Assembly (NCBI GenBank): GCA_016710095.1 | Contig: JADJLL010000013.1 | Location: forward strand, 1-64,000 | DNA: 64,000 nucleotides | Reading direction: 5' to 3' | Source of the DNA: Candidatus Eiseniibacteriota bacterium | GTDB lineage: Bacteria > Eisenbacteria > RBG-16-71-46 | Shown here: one piece after another, positions 44,392 through 53,136 of the stretch | How the letters are laid out: each line of letters starts with the position of its first letter | Numbering within the stretch: position 1 is the first letter of the stretch | Program-made: the position numbers and the translations under genes | Notes under the pieces: model-generated | The model's input: the letters and a program-made list of their open reading frames with translations, nothing else | The model's database searches: none | Told to the model about the DNA's origin: nothing

Positions 44392-46383
44392 ATGTCTCAC
44401 GCGTTGCAGCTGGCCGTCGCCGTCGCGTTCACACTGTCCACCGCCGTCGCTCACGCGACGCCACTCACCGTTCCCGCGCTCTTCGGTGACCACATGGTGC
44501 TCCAGCGCGACTGCCGCGTGCCGGTGTGGGGTACGGCCGCGCCGGGCGCCACGGTGAGCGTCGCGATCGCGGGCCGCACGGTGCGCACGCGTGCCGGCGA
44601 CGACGGCCGCTGGAGCGTCACGCTCGCGCCGCTGACCGTGGGGCCGCCGCTCGAGATGGTCGTCGCCGGCGACACCGGCGACACGCTGCGGATGCGCGAC
44701 GTCCTTGTCGGGGAAGTCTGGCTCGCCTCGGGCCAGTCGAACATGGAGATGCCCGTCGACGGCTGGGGCAAGGTGCTCGACGTGAACGCCGAAGTCGCGA
44801 ACGCCACGTATCCCGGCATCCGCATGCTCACGGTCGCGCATCGCGTCGCATACGAGCCGCAGCGCGACGTCACGACGGCCGGCTGGATGCCGTGCACGCC
44901 GGCGAACGTGAAGGCGTACTCCGCGACCGCGTACTTCTTCGCGCGCGATCTGCATCGCGAACTGGGCCTCCCGGTGGGGATCATTCACTCGGCATGGGGC
45001 GGAACCGAGATCGAAGCGTGGACGCGCGCGGGCGCGCTCGCGCCGGTCGAAGGGCTGCCCGCGCGACTCGCCGCCGTACGCGAGCGCGCGCGCGTCGCCG
45101 CCACGCGCGACCTGCGCCGCGACTTCCTCGACGCATCCGCGGCCTGGCTCGCGGCCGTGCCGAAGGGCGATCTCGGCACGACTGCGACGCCGCCGTGGTC
45201 TTCTCGCACGCTCGACACGTCGGCCTGGAAACCGATGACCTTGCCGACCGGCTGGGAGAACGCCGGGCTGCCGGACCTCGACGGCGTCGTGTGGTTCCGC
45301 CGCACGGTCGAGATTCCCGCGGGCTGGAACGCGCAGGACCTGCGGCTGCACCTCGGGCGCATCGACGACGTCGACACGACGTGGTTCGACGGCGTCGCCG
45401 TCGGACACGATTCGGTGTACGACCGTCCGCGCGACTACACCGTGCCCGCGCGCCTCGTGACGCCGGGGGCGCACGTGATCGCCGTTCGTGTGTACGACTG
45501 GATCGGCGGCGGCGGCCTGTGGGGCGACGCCGCGATGATGAAGCTCGAGCGCGCGCCCGGCGACGCGATCGCGCTCGCGGGCGAGTGGTCGTACCGCGTC
45601 GGCCTCGACCTCGCGACGTTGCCGCCGCGTCCGCGCGATCCCGACGACCCGAACCAGCCCACGGTGCTCGTGAACGGCATGATCGCGCCACTCGTGCCGT
45701 ACGCGATGCGCGGCGTGATCTGGTACCAGGGTGAGCAGAACGCCTCGCGCGCGGCGCAGTACCGCACGCTGTTCCCGGCCATGATCCGCGACTGGCGGCA
45801 GGCGTGGGGGCGTGGCGACTTCCCGTTCCTCTTCGTGCAGCTCGCGGCGTTCATGGCGCCGGCCGCCGAACCCTCGGAAAGCGATTGGGCCGAACTGCGC
45901 GAGGCGCAGGCGATGGCGCTCGCCTTGCCGCGCACCGGCATGGCGACGGCGCTCGACGTCGGCGACGCGACCGACATTCACCCGCGCAACAAGCAGGAGG
46001 TCGGGCGCCGCCTGGCCCTCGCCGCGATGCGCGTCGCCTACGGACGCGACACGCTCTCCGAAGGCCCGCGCTTCCGCGGCATGCGCGTCGCGGGGCGCGA
46101 AGTATGGCTGCGCTTCGACCACACCGGCGGAGCGCTCGTGTCGCGCTCGGCGGCCTCCCCGCGCGGGTTCGCACTCGCGGGGGCCGATCGCAAGTACCAC
46201 TGGGCGGACGCTCGGATCGAAGGGGACACGGTCGTGCTCACGTGCGACGCGGTCGCCGCACCGGTCGCCGTGCGCTACGCGTGGGGCGCGAACCCGCCGT
46301 GCGATCTCGTCGGCGCGACCGGCCTGCCGGCGCCGCCGTTCCGCACCGACCGATGGCCGGGCGTCACCCAAGGGCGCAAGTAG
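44392..46383 (+). CDS. Secreted sialate O-acetylesterase-like SGNH hydrolase
   Basis: A 663-residue protein of the bacterial sialate O-acetylesterase / 9-O-acetylesterase-like family. It has a signal peptide (about 1-24, ending AHA-T), a beta-sandwich N-domain (LPALFGDHMVLQR-like start, VPVWGTAAPG) and a catalytic domain with GEVWLASGQSNMEMPV (Ser nucleophile in GQSNM). A galactose-binding-like insertion (about 270-395; WFRRTVEIPAGW, GRIDDVDTTWFDG) precedes the rest of the catalytic domain: VIWYQGEQNA, and DIHPRNKQEVGRRLAL with the Asp/His pair. The length and order are those of the family. The actual substrate may be acetylated plant or microbial polysaccharide rather than sialic acid. ATG 44392 is preferred; TTG 44380 is possible. 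The upstream 240 bp are extremely G-rich. Confidence 0.9.
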   Translation: MSHALQLAVAVAFTLSTAVAHATPLTVPALFGDHMVLQRDCRVPVWGTAAPGATVSVAIAGRTVRTRAGDDGRWSVTLAPLTVGPPLEMVVAGDTGDTLRMRDVLVGEVWLASGQSNMEMPVDGWGKVLDVNAEVANATYPGIRMLTVAHRVAYEPQRDVTTAGWMPCTPANVKAYSATAYFFARDLHRELGLPVGIIHSAWGGTEIEAWTRAGALAPVEGLPARLAAVRERARVAATRDLRRDFLDASAAWLAAVPKGDLGTTATPPWSSRTLDTSAWKPMTLPTGWENAGLPDLDGVVWFRRTVEIPAGWNAQDLRLHLGRIDDVDTTWFDGVAVGHDSVYDRPRDYTVPARLVTPGAHVIAVRVYDWIGGGGLWGDAAMMKLERAPGDAIALAGEWSYRVGLDLATLPPRPRDPDDPNQPTVLVNGMIAPLVPYAMRGVIWYQGEQNASRAAQYRTLFPAMIRDWRQAWGRGDFPFLFVQLAAFMAPAAEPSESDWAELREAQAMALALPRTGMATALDVGDATDIHPRNKQEVGRRLALAAMRVAYGRDTLSEGPRFRGMRVAGREVWLRFDHTGGALVSRSAASPRGFALAGADRKYHWADARIEGDTVVLTCDAVAAPVAVRYAWGANPPCDLVGATGLPAPPFRTDRWPGVTQGRK

Positions 46384-46393
46384 CGCCCGGCGT

Positions 46394-47374
46394 TCAACGG
46401 AACGCGAGCCACTGCATGAGCAGGATGTTCACGGCGAGCAGCACGAGCGCCGTGGGCGCCTGCGTGCGGATCACGGAGTTGATCGCCGCGTTGCGGTCGG
46501 GAAGGTCGAGCAGGTTCGCGGGCACGACGTTGAAGTTGGCCGCCATCGGCGTGAGCAGCGTGCCGCAGAACCCCGACAGCATGCCGATCGCGCACACGAC
46601 CGCGGGGTCGCCGTGGAAGCGCTGCACCAGCACGGGCAGGCCGACCGCCGCGGTCATGACCGGGAACGCGGCGAACGCATTGCCCATGAGCACGGTGAAG
46701 AACGCCATCCCGATCCCGTACGCCGCGACCGCGGCGAAGCGCGTGTCGAGCGCGAGGTGCTCCGAGAAGATCAGCCCGACCTGCTTGCCGACGCCCGCGC
46801 CGAGCAGCACGACGCCGAGCGAAGCGAGCATCTGCGGCAGGATCGCCGCCCAGCCGACCGTGCTCACGAGCCGCGCGCCCTCGCGCAGCGGCACGAGCGC
46901 CGGCGAACCGGCGCCCGCGAACTTCGGGCGCAGCCATGCGAACACGACCGCGAGCGCGATCAGCACGCCGAGCACGAGCGACACGAGCGTCGCCTGCGCG
47001 GGATCGATCAGCCGGCCGCCCCACGGCGTGTTCTTCGCGACCAGCGTCCCCGCGAGCGCCGTCCCCGGGATCACGAGCGCGACCAGGAACAGCGCGTCGC
47101 CGTGACGCTGCGCGCTCGCGCGGCGCTCTTCCGGCTGCGACGTCGCCGTGCCGCCCTTGCCGAGGCCGTACGTCGCGAGCGCGACGAGTCCCACGACGAG
47201 CACGCCGTTGCCGAGATCGCCGAGGCGGTCGCCCACGAGAAAGCTGAGCGCGAGCAGCAGCCAGAACGACGACGCGACGAAGCGGCGCGGGTTCGCCGCG
47301 TCCTGCGCCGCGAACCACGCCGTGCCCGCGAAGAAGACACCGCCGAGCACGTACAGGTGGGGGAGCGCGATCAC
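46394..47374 (-). CDS. DUF979 membrane protein, transporter subunit
   Basis: A 326-residue polytopic protein with about nine hydrophobic segments. It starts VIALPHLYVLGGVFFAG, continues FVASSFWLLLALSFLVGDRLGD, and ends with the conserved GMLSGFCGTLLTPMAANFNVVPANLLDL segment and IRTQAPTALVLLAVNILLM. DUF979 proteins pair with DUF969 proteins as a two-gene transporter, often next to 5-oxoprolinase genes, hence the proposed 5-oxoproline uptake role. No pxpABC genes are in this window. GTG 47374 overlaps the stop of the DUF969 gene by 4 nt. It converges on the esterase gene with a 10-bp gap. Confidence 0.85.
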   Translation of the reverse strand: MIALPHLYVLGGVFFAGTAWFAAQDAANPRRFVASSFWLLLALSFLVGDRLGDLGNGVLVVGLVALATYGLGKGGTATSQPEERRASAQRHGDALFLVALVIPGTALAGTLVAKNTPWGGRLIDPAQATLVSLVLGVLIALAVVFAWLRPKFAGAGSPALVPLREGARLVSTVGWAAILPQMLASLGVVLLGAGVGKQVGLIFSEHLALDTRFAAVAAYGIGMAFFTVLMGNAFAAFPVMTAAVGLPVLVQRFHGDPAVVCAIGMLSGFCGTLLTPMAANFNVVPANLLDLPDRNAAINSVIRTQAPTALVLLAVNILLMQWLAFR

Positions 47375-48084
47375 TTCGCGTCCTCCTTCGCGCCGAGCGT
47401 GCGCTGCAGGCGGCGGTCGAAGAGCCACAGCCGCACGAGGTGCACGACCAGCGCGGCGACCGCCGTGGGAATCGCCCAGCGCGACAGCGCGAACGGCTCG
47501 ACCACGATGCCGCTCTGCTCGAGGAACCCCTTGATGAGCAGGATGGACGCGATGGCGATGAAGATGTCCTCGCCGAAGAAGAGCGCGATGTTGTCCGCCG
47601 CCGCGCAGTGCGCGCGGATCGCGAAGCGCACACGGTCGGGCAGCGGGCCATAGCGCGCCTCGGCGGCGCCCTCGGCCATCGGCGCGACGAGCGGGCGCAC
47701 CATCTGCGCGTGCCCGCCGAGCGACGTGAGCCCGAGCGCGGACGTTACCTGGCGCAGCACGAAGTAGACGCCCAGCAACCGCCCCACGGTGGCGGCGTGC
47801 ACGCCGGCGATCCACGTGCGCGCGCGCTCCTGCAGCCCCAGCCGCTCGAGCGTGCCGATCGCCGCGAGCACGAGCCACACGACGCTCACGTAGCGGTTCG
47901 CGTGGAACGCCTTGCCGAACGCGGCGAGCGTGCCGGTACCCGCCTGCACGTAGGTGGACGCGTCCGCGCCGGGCGACCAGGCAGCGGCGAGCCCCGTGAC
48001 GATCGCCGAGGCGAGCACGATGAGCAGCGGGTTCGCGCGCAGGACGAATCCGAGCACGAGCACGGCGATGCCGAGCAGCGACAT
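47371..48084 (-). CDS. DUF969 membrane protein, transporter subunit
   Basis: A 237-residue protein with about six hydrophobic segments, including MSLLGIAVLVLGFVLRANPL at the N-terminus and the conserved stretches AFGKAFHANRYVSVVWLVLAAIGTLERLGLQERA, VTSALGLTSLGGHAQMVRPLVAPM and AHCAAADNIALFFGEDIFIAIASILL. It is the upstream half of the DUF969/DUF979 pair, translationally coupled to the DUF979 gene (GTGA). The substrate is probably 5-oxoproline or a similar small acid, by family association only. GGAGG lies 11-15 nt before the ATG at 48084. Confidence 0.85.
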   Translation of the reverse strand: MSLLGIAVLVLGFVLRANPLLIVLASAIVTGLAAAWSPGADASTYVQAGTGTLAAFGKAFHANRYVSVVWLVLAAIGTLERLGLQERARTWIAGVHAATVGRLLGVYFVLRQVTSALGLTSLGGHAQMVRPLVAPMAEGAAEARYGPLPDRVRFAIRAHCAAADNIALFFGEDIFIAIASILLIKGFLEQSGIVVEPFALSRWAIPTAVAALVVHLVRLWLFDRRLQRTLGAKEDAK

Positions 48085-48264
48085 GGGGGAGCGGCCTCCG
48101 GAAGGTCGTGGCGGACGAGATGCGCGCGCAGCATACCCGGCGGCGCGGCCGCGCCAAGAGAACTCTTCCGCGTGCGGGCCCGGCCCACTATCGTGCGCGC
48201 CGTCCATCCTCCGCGCCCGGCCCACCCGGACGCTCCACGTGCACGACACACCGGAGAATCGCGC

Positions 48265-49032
48265 ATGGCTCCCGAAGCCCCGCAGGTCCCGGCCGGCAGC
48301 GGCAAGCACCCGATCACGCTCGTCGTCATCGCGGCCAACCAGCTCGACGCCTCGATCGCGTTCTACTCGAAGGTGTTCGGTTGGACGCTGCACAAGGTCT
48401 CCGCCGAACTGGCGGGCGGCATGCCCGCGCACGGTCCCGCGTTCGCGCTGCGCACCGGCGTGCCCGAAGGCTCGCCGTCCGCCGTAGCGTACGTCCTCGT
48501 GCCCGACGTGAAGTCCGCGATGAAGCGCGCGATCGAGACCGGCGCGACCGAAGAACGCGCGCCCTGGAGCATTCCGCTCGTCGGCATGCTCGCGCGCTTC
48601 ACGACTCCCGGCGGCACCGTGTGGGGCGTGACGACCGCGCAGCCGCCCGCGGGAACGAAGCCCGTGCCGATGCCGTTCGGCGACGCGCCCAAGCCGCCCG
48701 CCGGCACGATCTGCAGCGTCGAGATGTACGCGCCCGACGGCGAGGCGGCGGGCAAGTGGTTCGCCGAGCACTTCGGCTGGGGCTGGGCTCCGAGCATGCC
48801 GCAGTTCGTCGCGTTCGATCCCGGCGCGGGCATCGGCGGCGTCTTCCAGTCGCACACGCCACAGGCGCCCGTGATGATCTACGTGTACGCGACCGACGTC
48901 GTGGCGAAGGTTGCCGAGATCGAAGCGGCCGGCGGCAAACGCATCGGCGAACCCATGCCCGTTCCCGGCATGGGCTGCTTCGGCTACTTCCAGGATCCGT
49001 CGGGCACCGTGATGGGACTCATCGGCGGCTGA
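48265..49032 (+). CDS. Two-domain VOC-superfamily (glyoxalase/bleomycin-resistance-like) protein
   Basis: A 255-residue protein with two tandem VOC modules. The first is about residues 15-125 (TLVVIAANQLDASIAFYSKVFGWTLH, TPGGTVWGV) and the second about 145-255 (TICSVEMYAPDGEAAGKWFAEHFGWGW, MIYVYATDVVAKVAEIEAAGG, FQDPSGTVMGLI). Several positions that bind metal (His/Glu) in true glyoxalases are not clear, and the second module has QDPSGTVMG instead of the usual DPEGN-x-x-E. A small-molecule-binding or dioxygenase-like role is therefore possible, but none can be assigned. GGAGAA lies 8-13 nt before the ATG. It diverges from the DUF969/979 operon. Confidence 0.85.
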   Translation: MAPEAPQVPAGSGKHPITLVVIAANQLDASIAFYSKVFGWTLHKVSAELAGGMPAHGPAFALRTGVPEGSPSAVAYVLVPDVKSAMKRAIETGATEERAPWSIPLVGMLARFTTPGGTVWGVTTAQPPAGTKPVPMPFGDAPKPPAGTICSVEMYAPDGEAAGKWFAEHFGWGWAPSMPQFVAFDPGAGIGGVFQSHTPQAPVMIYVYATDVVAKVAEIEAAGGKRIGEPMPVPGMGCFGYFQDPSGTVMGLIGG

Positions 49033-49447
49033 GCGCTCGCGCGGCCGCCCGAGCACACGGCGGCCGCGACACTCCCGCGAGTGAAGATGCGCGTGCGTCG
49101 AGCGCACACGGCGCGCACTTCTCGCACCTGCGACATCGCGTCGCACGGATTCCTCGCGGGAGTACGTTTCGCCCGCGTCATTCGCGGCTGAAACTCTCCT
49201 TGGCATTCCCCGGCCACATTGGCAGCGCCGTGGACAGGTTGGCAGAGCGCGCGCGATCGCCACACAGAAGCGGGACACGACTGACGCGCGAAGTCGCTGC
49301 CGCGCACGGCCCCTCGTCGCGCACGCGCACGCGCACTCCGCGGCCTGCGATATGCACGCCCAGCGGGAGGACATCGCGCGCCACCCGATGCGTGATGCCT
49401 CGTGCGTCACACCCTCGATACCGAAACCCCGGGAAGGGGCCGTCGAT
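49033..49447. other. Intergenic region upstream of the GTPase/ornithine operon
   Basis: 415 bases without a convincing gene; the GTPase frame is open to 49352, but the extension is unlike the family. The region is GC-rich with alternating CG/CA tracts. Its one distinct feature is three direct TTGGCA repeats at 49200-49244. No strong terminator for the VOC gene was seen beyond a short CGGCCGCC/GGCGGCCG pairing at about 49051-49070. Confidence 0.5.
49200..49244 (+). promoter_or_regulatory. Three direct TTGGCA repeats at 19-20-bp spacing
   Basis: TTGGCA occurs at 49200-49205, 49219-49224 and 49239-49244. Spacing of about two helical turns places the copies on the same DNA face, as for tandem activator half-sites. 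They lie about 205-250 bp upstream of the GTPase ATG. Confidence 0.35.
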
Positions 49448-50821
49448 ATGAACGAGACCAAGAAGATCCGCGTGATCATCATGGGAGCCGCCGGCAGGGA
49501 TTTTCACAACTTCAATGTCTACTGGAAGCACCTCGCCGACCACGAGGTCGTGGCCTTCACGGCGAACCAGATCCCCGATATTGCCGGCCGCGTGTATCCG
49601 CCCGCCCTCGCCGGACCGAACTATCCCAACGGCATCCCGATTCACCCGGAGGAGAGTCTCGAGCAGCTGATTCGTGACCTCCACGTCGACCAGGTCTCGT
49701 TCGCGTACTCGGACGTCTCGTACGACTTCCTCATGCACGAGTGCGCCCGCGTGCAGGCCGCAGGGGCGGAGTTCCGCCTTCTCGGGCCCGACGAGACGAT
49801 GCTCAAGAGCACCAAGCCCGTGATCTCCGTCTGCGCCGTGCGCACGGGATGCGGCAAGAGCCAGACGTCGCGCCGCGTCACGCAGATCCTGCGCGAGATG
49901 GGGCTGCGCGTCGCGGTCGTGCGCCACCCGATGCCGTACGGCGATCTCGAGCAGCAGCGCTGCCAGCGGTTCGCGACGCTCGCGGACATGGACCTGCACA
50001 AGTGCACGATCGAGGAGCGCGAGGAGTACGAACCGCACATCGCGGCCGGCAGCCTCGTGTACGCGGGCGTGGACTACGAGCAGATCCTGCGCAGCGCCGA
50101 GGGCGAGGCCGACGTCATCCTGTGGGACGGCGGCAACAACGACCTGTCGTTCTACCGGCCCGACCTCAACATCGTCGTGGCCGATCCGCACCGTCCCGGC
50201 CACGAGCTGCGCTACTACCCGGGCGAGACGAACGTGCGCATGGCCGACCTCGTCATCGTGAACAAGGTGGACACCGCCGGCGCGCAGAACGTCGCGCTCG
50301 TCGAGGCGAACGTCCGCTCGGTGAACCCGCGCGCGGTCGTGCTGCAGGCGAACTCGCCGGTGACCGTCGCGGACCCGGAACTCATCCGCGGCAAGCGCGT
50401 GCTCGTGGTGGAAGACGGACCGACGCTCACGCACGGCGAGATGCGCTACGGCGCCGGCTACGTCGCGGCGCACCGGCTCGGCGCTTCGGTCGTGGTGGAT
50501 CCGCGGCCTTACGCGAAGGGCTCGATCCGCGGCGTGTTCGAGAAGTACCCGCACGTCACCGAGATCCTGCCCGCCATGGGCTACGGCGAACGCCAGATGG
50601 CGGAGCTTTCGGCGAGCATCGACGCCGTGCCGTGCGACGCCGTGCTGATCGCGACGCCGATCGACCTCGGCAAGCTCATGAAGATCAACAAGCCCGCCAC
50701 GCGCGTGCGCTACGAACTCGAGGAGCACGACCTCACGGTGCTGCCGCGCATGATCCGCGAGGCGATCGCGCGCCACACGTCGCTGTCCGGGAAGGAGGCG
50801 CTCGCTCATGCCGGCCATTGA
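49448..50821 (+). CDS. Cyclic 2,3-diphosphoglycerate-synthetase-like GTPase
   Basis: A 457-residue soluble protein of the predicted-GTPase group that includes cyclic 2,3-diphosphoglycerate synthetase (similar length, about 460). It opens with IRVIIMGAAGRDFHNFNVYW and has a Rossmann-like N-domain (about 1-125). The P-loop-like CAVRTGCGKSQTSRRV lies near residue 140; Ala replaces the first Gly of the canonical Walker A. VILWDGGNNDLSFYRPDLNIVVADPHRPG follows, then LVIVNKVDTA (NKxD base motif). The C-terminal part contains DGPTLTHGEMRYGAGYVAA. The context is striking: its end overlaps ornithine aminotransferase by 14 nt, with ornithine carbamoyltransferase following, so a role in ornithine/carbamoyl-phosphate metabolism is more likely than a thermoadaptive solute (inference). 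ATG 49448 is preferred over 49352. Confidence 0.8.
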   Translation: MNETKKIRVIIMGAAGRDFHNFNVYWKHLADHEVVAFTANQIPDIAGRVYPPALAGPNYPNGIPIHPEESLEQLIRDLHVDQVSFAYSDVSYDFLMHECARVQAAGAEFRLLGPDETMLKSTKPVISVCAVRTGCGKSQTSRRVTQILREMGLRVAVVRHPMPYGDLEQQRCQRFATLADMDLHKCTIEEREEYEPHIAAGSLVYAGVDYEQILRSAEGEADVILWDGGNNDLSFYRPDLNIVVADPHRPGHELRYYPGETNVRMADLVIVNKVDTAGAQNVALVEANVRSVNPRAVVLQANSPVTVADPELIRGKRVLVVEDGPTLTHGEMRYGAGYVAAHRLGASVVVDPRPYAKGSIRGVFEKYPHVTEILPAMGYGERQMAELSASIDAVPCDAVLIATPIDLGKLMKINKPATRVRYELEEHDLTVLPRMIREAIARHTSLSGKEALAHAGH

Positions 50822-52043
50822 TCAGACGCACGCAGCGCTCACCGCGCGCCACATCGAGCAGGCCGACCGCTTCAGCGCCCACAACTATTCGCCGCTGCCC
50901 GTCGTCGTGTCGAAGGCGAGCGGCGCGTGGGTCGAGGACGTGGACGGCCGGCGCTACCTCGACATGTTGAGCGCGTACTCGGCGCTCAACTTCGGGCACG
51001 GTCATCCGGAACTCGTCGAGACGTTCGTGGACCAGGCGAAGCGCCTGTCGCTCACGTCCCGCGCGTTCCACAACGACCAGTTCGCGCCCTTCTGCGAAAC
51101 CATCACGCGCTTCTGCGGCATGGATCGCGTGCTGCCCATGAACACCGGCGCCGAGGCGGTCGAGACCGCGATCAAGACCGCGCGCAAGTGGGGCTACAAG
51201 GTGAAGGGCGTGGCCGAGGGCCAGGCCGAGATCATCGTCTGCGAGGGCAACTTCCACGGGCGCACGGTGACGATCGTCAGCTTCTCGGACGACGATCAGT
51301 ATCGCGACGGCTTCGGACCTTTCACGCCCGGCTTCAAGCTCGTCCCGTACGGCGACACGAAGGCGTTCGAGGCGGCGATCACGCCGAACACGGTCGGCTT
51401 CCTCGTCGAACCCATCCAGGGCGAGGGCGGCATCGTCGTTCCGCCGGCCGGCTACCTGAAGGCCTGCCGCGACCTGTGCACGAAGCACAACGTGCTGTTC
51501 ATGGCCGACGAGATCCAGACCGGCCTCGGCCGCACGGGCCGCAAGTTCGCGTGCGATCACGAAGACGTGAAGCCCGACGTGCTCATCCTCGGCAAGGCGC
51601 TCGGCGGCGGACTCATGCCCGTCTCCGCGGTGCTCGCCTCGCGCGAGGTGCTGGGCGTGTTCCATCCCGGCGACCACGGCAGCACGTTCGGCGGCAACCC
51701 GCTCGCGTGCGCGGTGGCGCGCAAGTCGCTCGAGATCCTCGAGCGCGACCGGCTTCCCGAACGCGCCGCGCGGTTCGGGGATCGGTTCATGGAGAAGCTG
51801 CGCGGTCTCGTCGGCGGGAACGTGAGGGAAGTGCGCGGACGCGGCCTGCTCATCGGCATCGCGCTCACTCCCGAAGCCGGCCCCGCCAAGGCCTGGTGCA
51901 AGCAGCTGCTGCACGAAGGCATGCTCTGCAAGGACACCGTCGAGAGCGTCATGCGCATCGCGCCGCCCCTCGTGATCGAGGAAATGGATCTCGACTGGGC
52001 GTTCGAGCGCATCGCCCGCACCCTGCGAGGGAAACGGCCATGA
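50808..52043 (+). CDS. rocD: Ornithine aminotransferase
   Basis: A 411-residue class-III PLP aminotransferase converting ornithine and 2-oxoglutarate to glutamate-5-semialdehyde and glutamate. The order of motifs fits ornithine aminotransferase: HNYSPLPVV, YLDMLSAYSALNFGHGHPEL, NTGAEAVETAIKTARKWGY, ICEGNFHGRT-like (VCEGNFHGRTVTIVSFS), VGFLVEPIQGEGG, LFMADEIQTGLGRTG and the PLP lysine in ILGKALGGG, then HGSTFGGNPLACAVA. The length is typical. AAGGAGG is well placed before the ATG, inside the end of the GTPase gene. Its stop overlaps the argF start (ATGA). It probably channels ornithine to glutamate/proline or, in reverse, supplies ornithine to the carbamoyltransferase. Confidence 0.93.
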   Translation: MPAIDQTHAALTARHIEQADRFSAHNYSPLPVVVSKASGAWVEDVDGRRYLDMLSAYSALNFGHGHPELVETFVDQAKRLSLTSRAFHNDQFAPFCETITRFCGMDRVLPMNTGAEAVETAIKTARKWGYKVKGVAEGQAEIIVCEGNFHGRTVTIVSFSDDDQYRDGFGPFTPGFKLVPYGDTKAFEAAITPNTVGFLVEPIQGEGGIVVPPAGYLKACRDLCTKHNVLFMADEIQTGLGRTGRKFACDHEDVKPDVLILGKALGGGLMPVSAVLASREVLGVFHPGDHGSTFGGNPLACAVARKSLEILERDRLPERAARFGDRFMEKLRGLVGGNVREVRGRGLLIGIALTPEAGPAKAWCKQLLHEGMLCKDTVESVMRIAPPLVIEEMDLDWAFERIARTLRGKRP

Positions 52044-52978
52044 CCGTCAAGACCCGGACGCATCACTACCTGTCCGTCACCGACATGACGGCGGAAGAAA
52101 CGTGGCAACTGCTGCGCACGGCTGCGGAGTTCAAGCGCGCGCCCATCTACCGGCCGCGTCACGGCCCGCTCGCGCAGCAGACGCTGGCGATGATCTTCGA
52201 GAAGCCGTCGCTGCGCACCCGCGTCTCGTTCGAGACCGGCATGACGCAGCTCGGCGGTCATGCGATCTACCTCGGGCCGTCCGACATCCGGCTCGGCGTG
52301 CGCGAGACGGTCGAGGACGTCGCGCTCACGCTGTCGCGCATGGCCGACATGATCATGGCGCGCGTCTTCGAGCACCAGACGGTCGTGGATCTCGCGAAGT
52401 ACGCGACCGTCCCGGTGATCAACGCGCTCTCCGATCTCGAGCATCCCTGCCAGGCGCTGGGGGACATGCAGACGATCGTCGAGCGCGAGGGCAAGCTGGC
52501 GGGAGTGAAGCTCGCGTTCCTCGGCGACGGCAACAACGTCGCGAACTCGCTGCTGCTGGCGGGCGGCCTGATGGGCATGCACGTCACGGTGATCTCTCCT
52601 CCGGGCTTCGAGCCGAAGGGCGAGGTGCTCGAGCGCGCGGCGCGGCTGGCGAAGGACAGCGGCGGCTCGGCGAAGGCGACGACGGACGTGGACGCCGTGA
52701 AGGGCATGGACGTCGTGTACACGGACGTCTGGGCGAGCATGGGGCAGGAGCATGAGGCCGCCGCTCGCAAGGAACCGTTCCGGCCTTACCAGCTCAACGA
52801 AACCCTGATGAAGAAGGCGCGTCCCAACGCGACCGTGCTGCACTGCCTGCCGGCGCACTACGGCGAGGAGATCGAGTACAACACCTCGCGCCGCAAGGGC
52901 TCGGCGATCTTCGACCAGGCCGAGAACCGGCTGCACGCGGAGAAGGCGCTCATGGTGAGGTTGGCGCAGAAGGACTGA
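52040..52978 (+). CDS. argF: Ornithine carbamoyltransferase
   Basis: A 312-residue transcarbamylase joining carbamoyl phosphate and ornithine to citrulline, or the reverse in catabolism. The carbamoyl-phosphate motif is KPSLRTRVSFE (S-L-R-T-R instead of S-T-R-T-R, a known variant). HPCQALGDMQT, the SMG-loop DVWASMGQE and the ornithine-binding HCLPAHYGEEI are all present. GDGNNVANSLL marks the ornithine-domain fold. The length is normal. It is the last gene of the GTPase-rocD-argF operon, coupled by a 4-nt overlap. No other arginine-biosynthesis or deiminase genes are in the window, so the direction in vivo is unclear. A hairpin follows the stop by about 30 nt. Confidence 0.93.
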   Translation: MTVKTRTHHYLSVTDMTAEETWQLLRTAAEFKRAPIYRPRHGPLAQQTLAMIFEKPSLRTRVSFETGMTQLGGHAIYLGPSDIRLGVRETVEDVALTLSRMADMIMARVFEHQTVVDLAKYATVPVINALSDLEHPCQALGDMQTIVEREGKLAGVKLAFLGDGNNVANSLLLAGGLMGMHVTVISPPGFEPKGEVLERAARLAKDSGGSAKATTDVDAVKGMDVVYTDVWASMGQEHEAAARKEPFRPYQLNETLMKKARPNATVLHCLPAHYGEEIEYNTSRRKGSAIFDQAENRLHAEKALMVRLAQKD

Positions 52979-53008
52979 GCCGGTAGCAGCGGCTCCGTGG
53001 GAGAAGGG

Positions 53009-53036
53009 GGGCGGCCACCCGGAAGGGGGGCCGCCC
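53009..53036 (+). terminator. Hairpin after the GTPase/ornithine operon
   Basis: An 8-bp stem GGGCGGCC/GGCCGCCC with a 12-nt loop lies 31 nt after the argF stop. There is no T-run, so efficiency is uncertain. Confidence 0.5.
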
Positions 53037-53136
53037 TCGAGCATGGCGGTTCTGGGGCCTTGTTCGGTCTGCGCTCCTCGAACGTATCGACTGGTGTTAC
53101 CCGGAATGCCGGCCCCATACCGAGGACGCCATCGAC

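Noticed and set aside
49200..49244. Sigma-54 (-24/-12) promoter at the TTGGCA repeats
   Set aside because: No TGGCAC-N5-TTGC arrangement; the copies are direct repeats about 20 bp apart.
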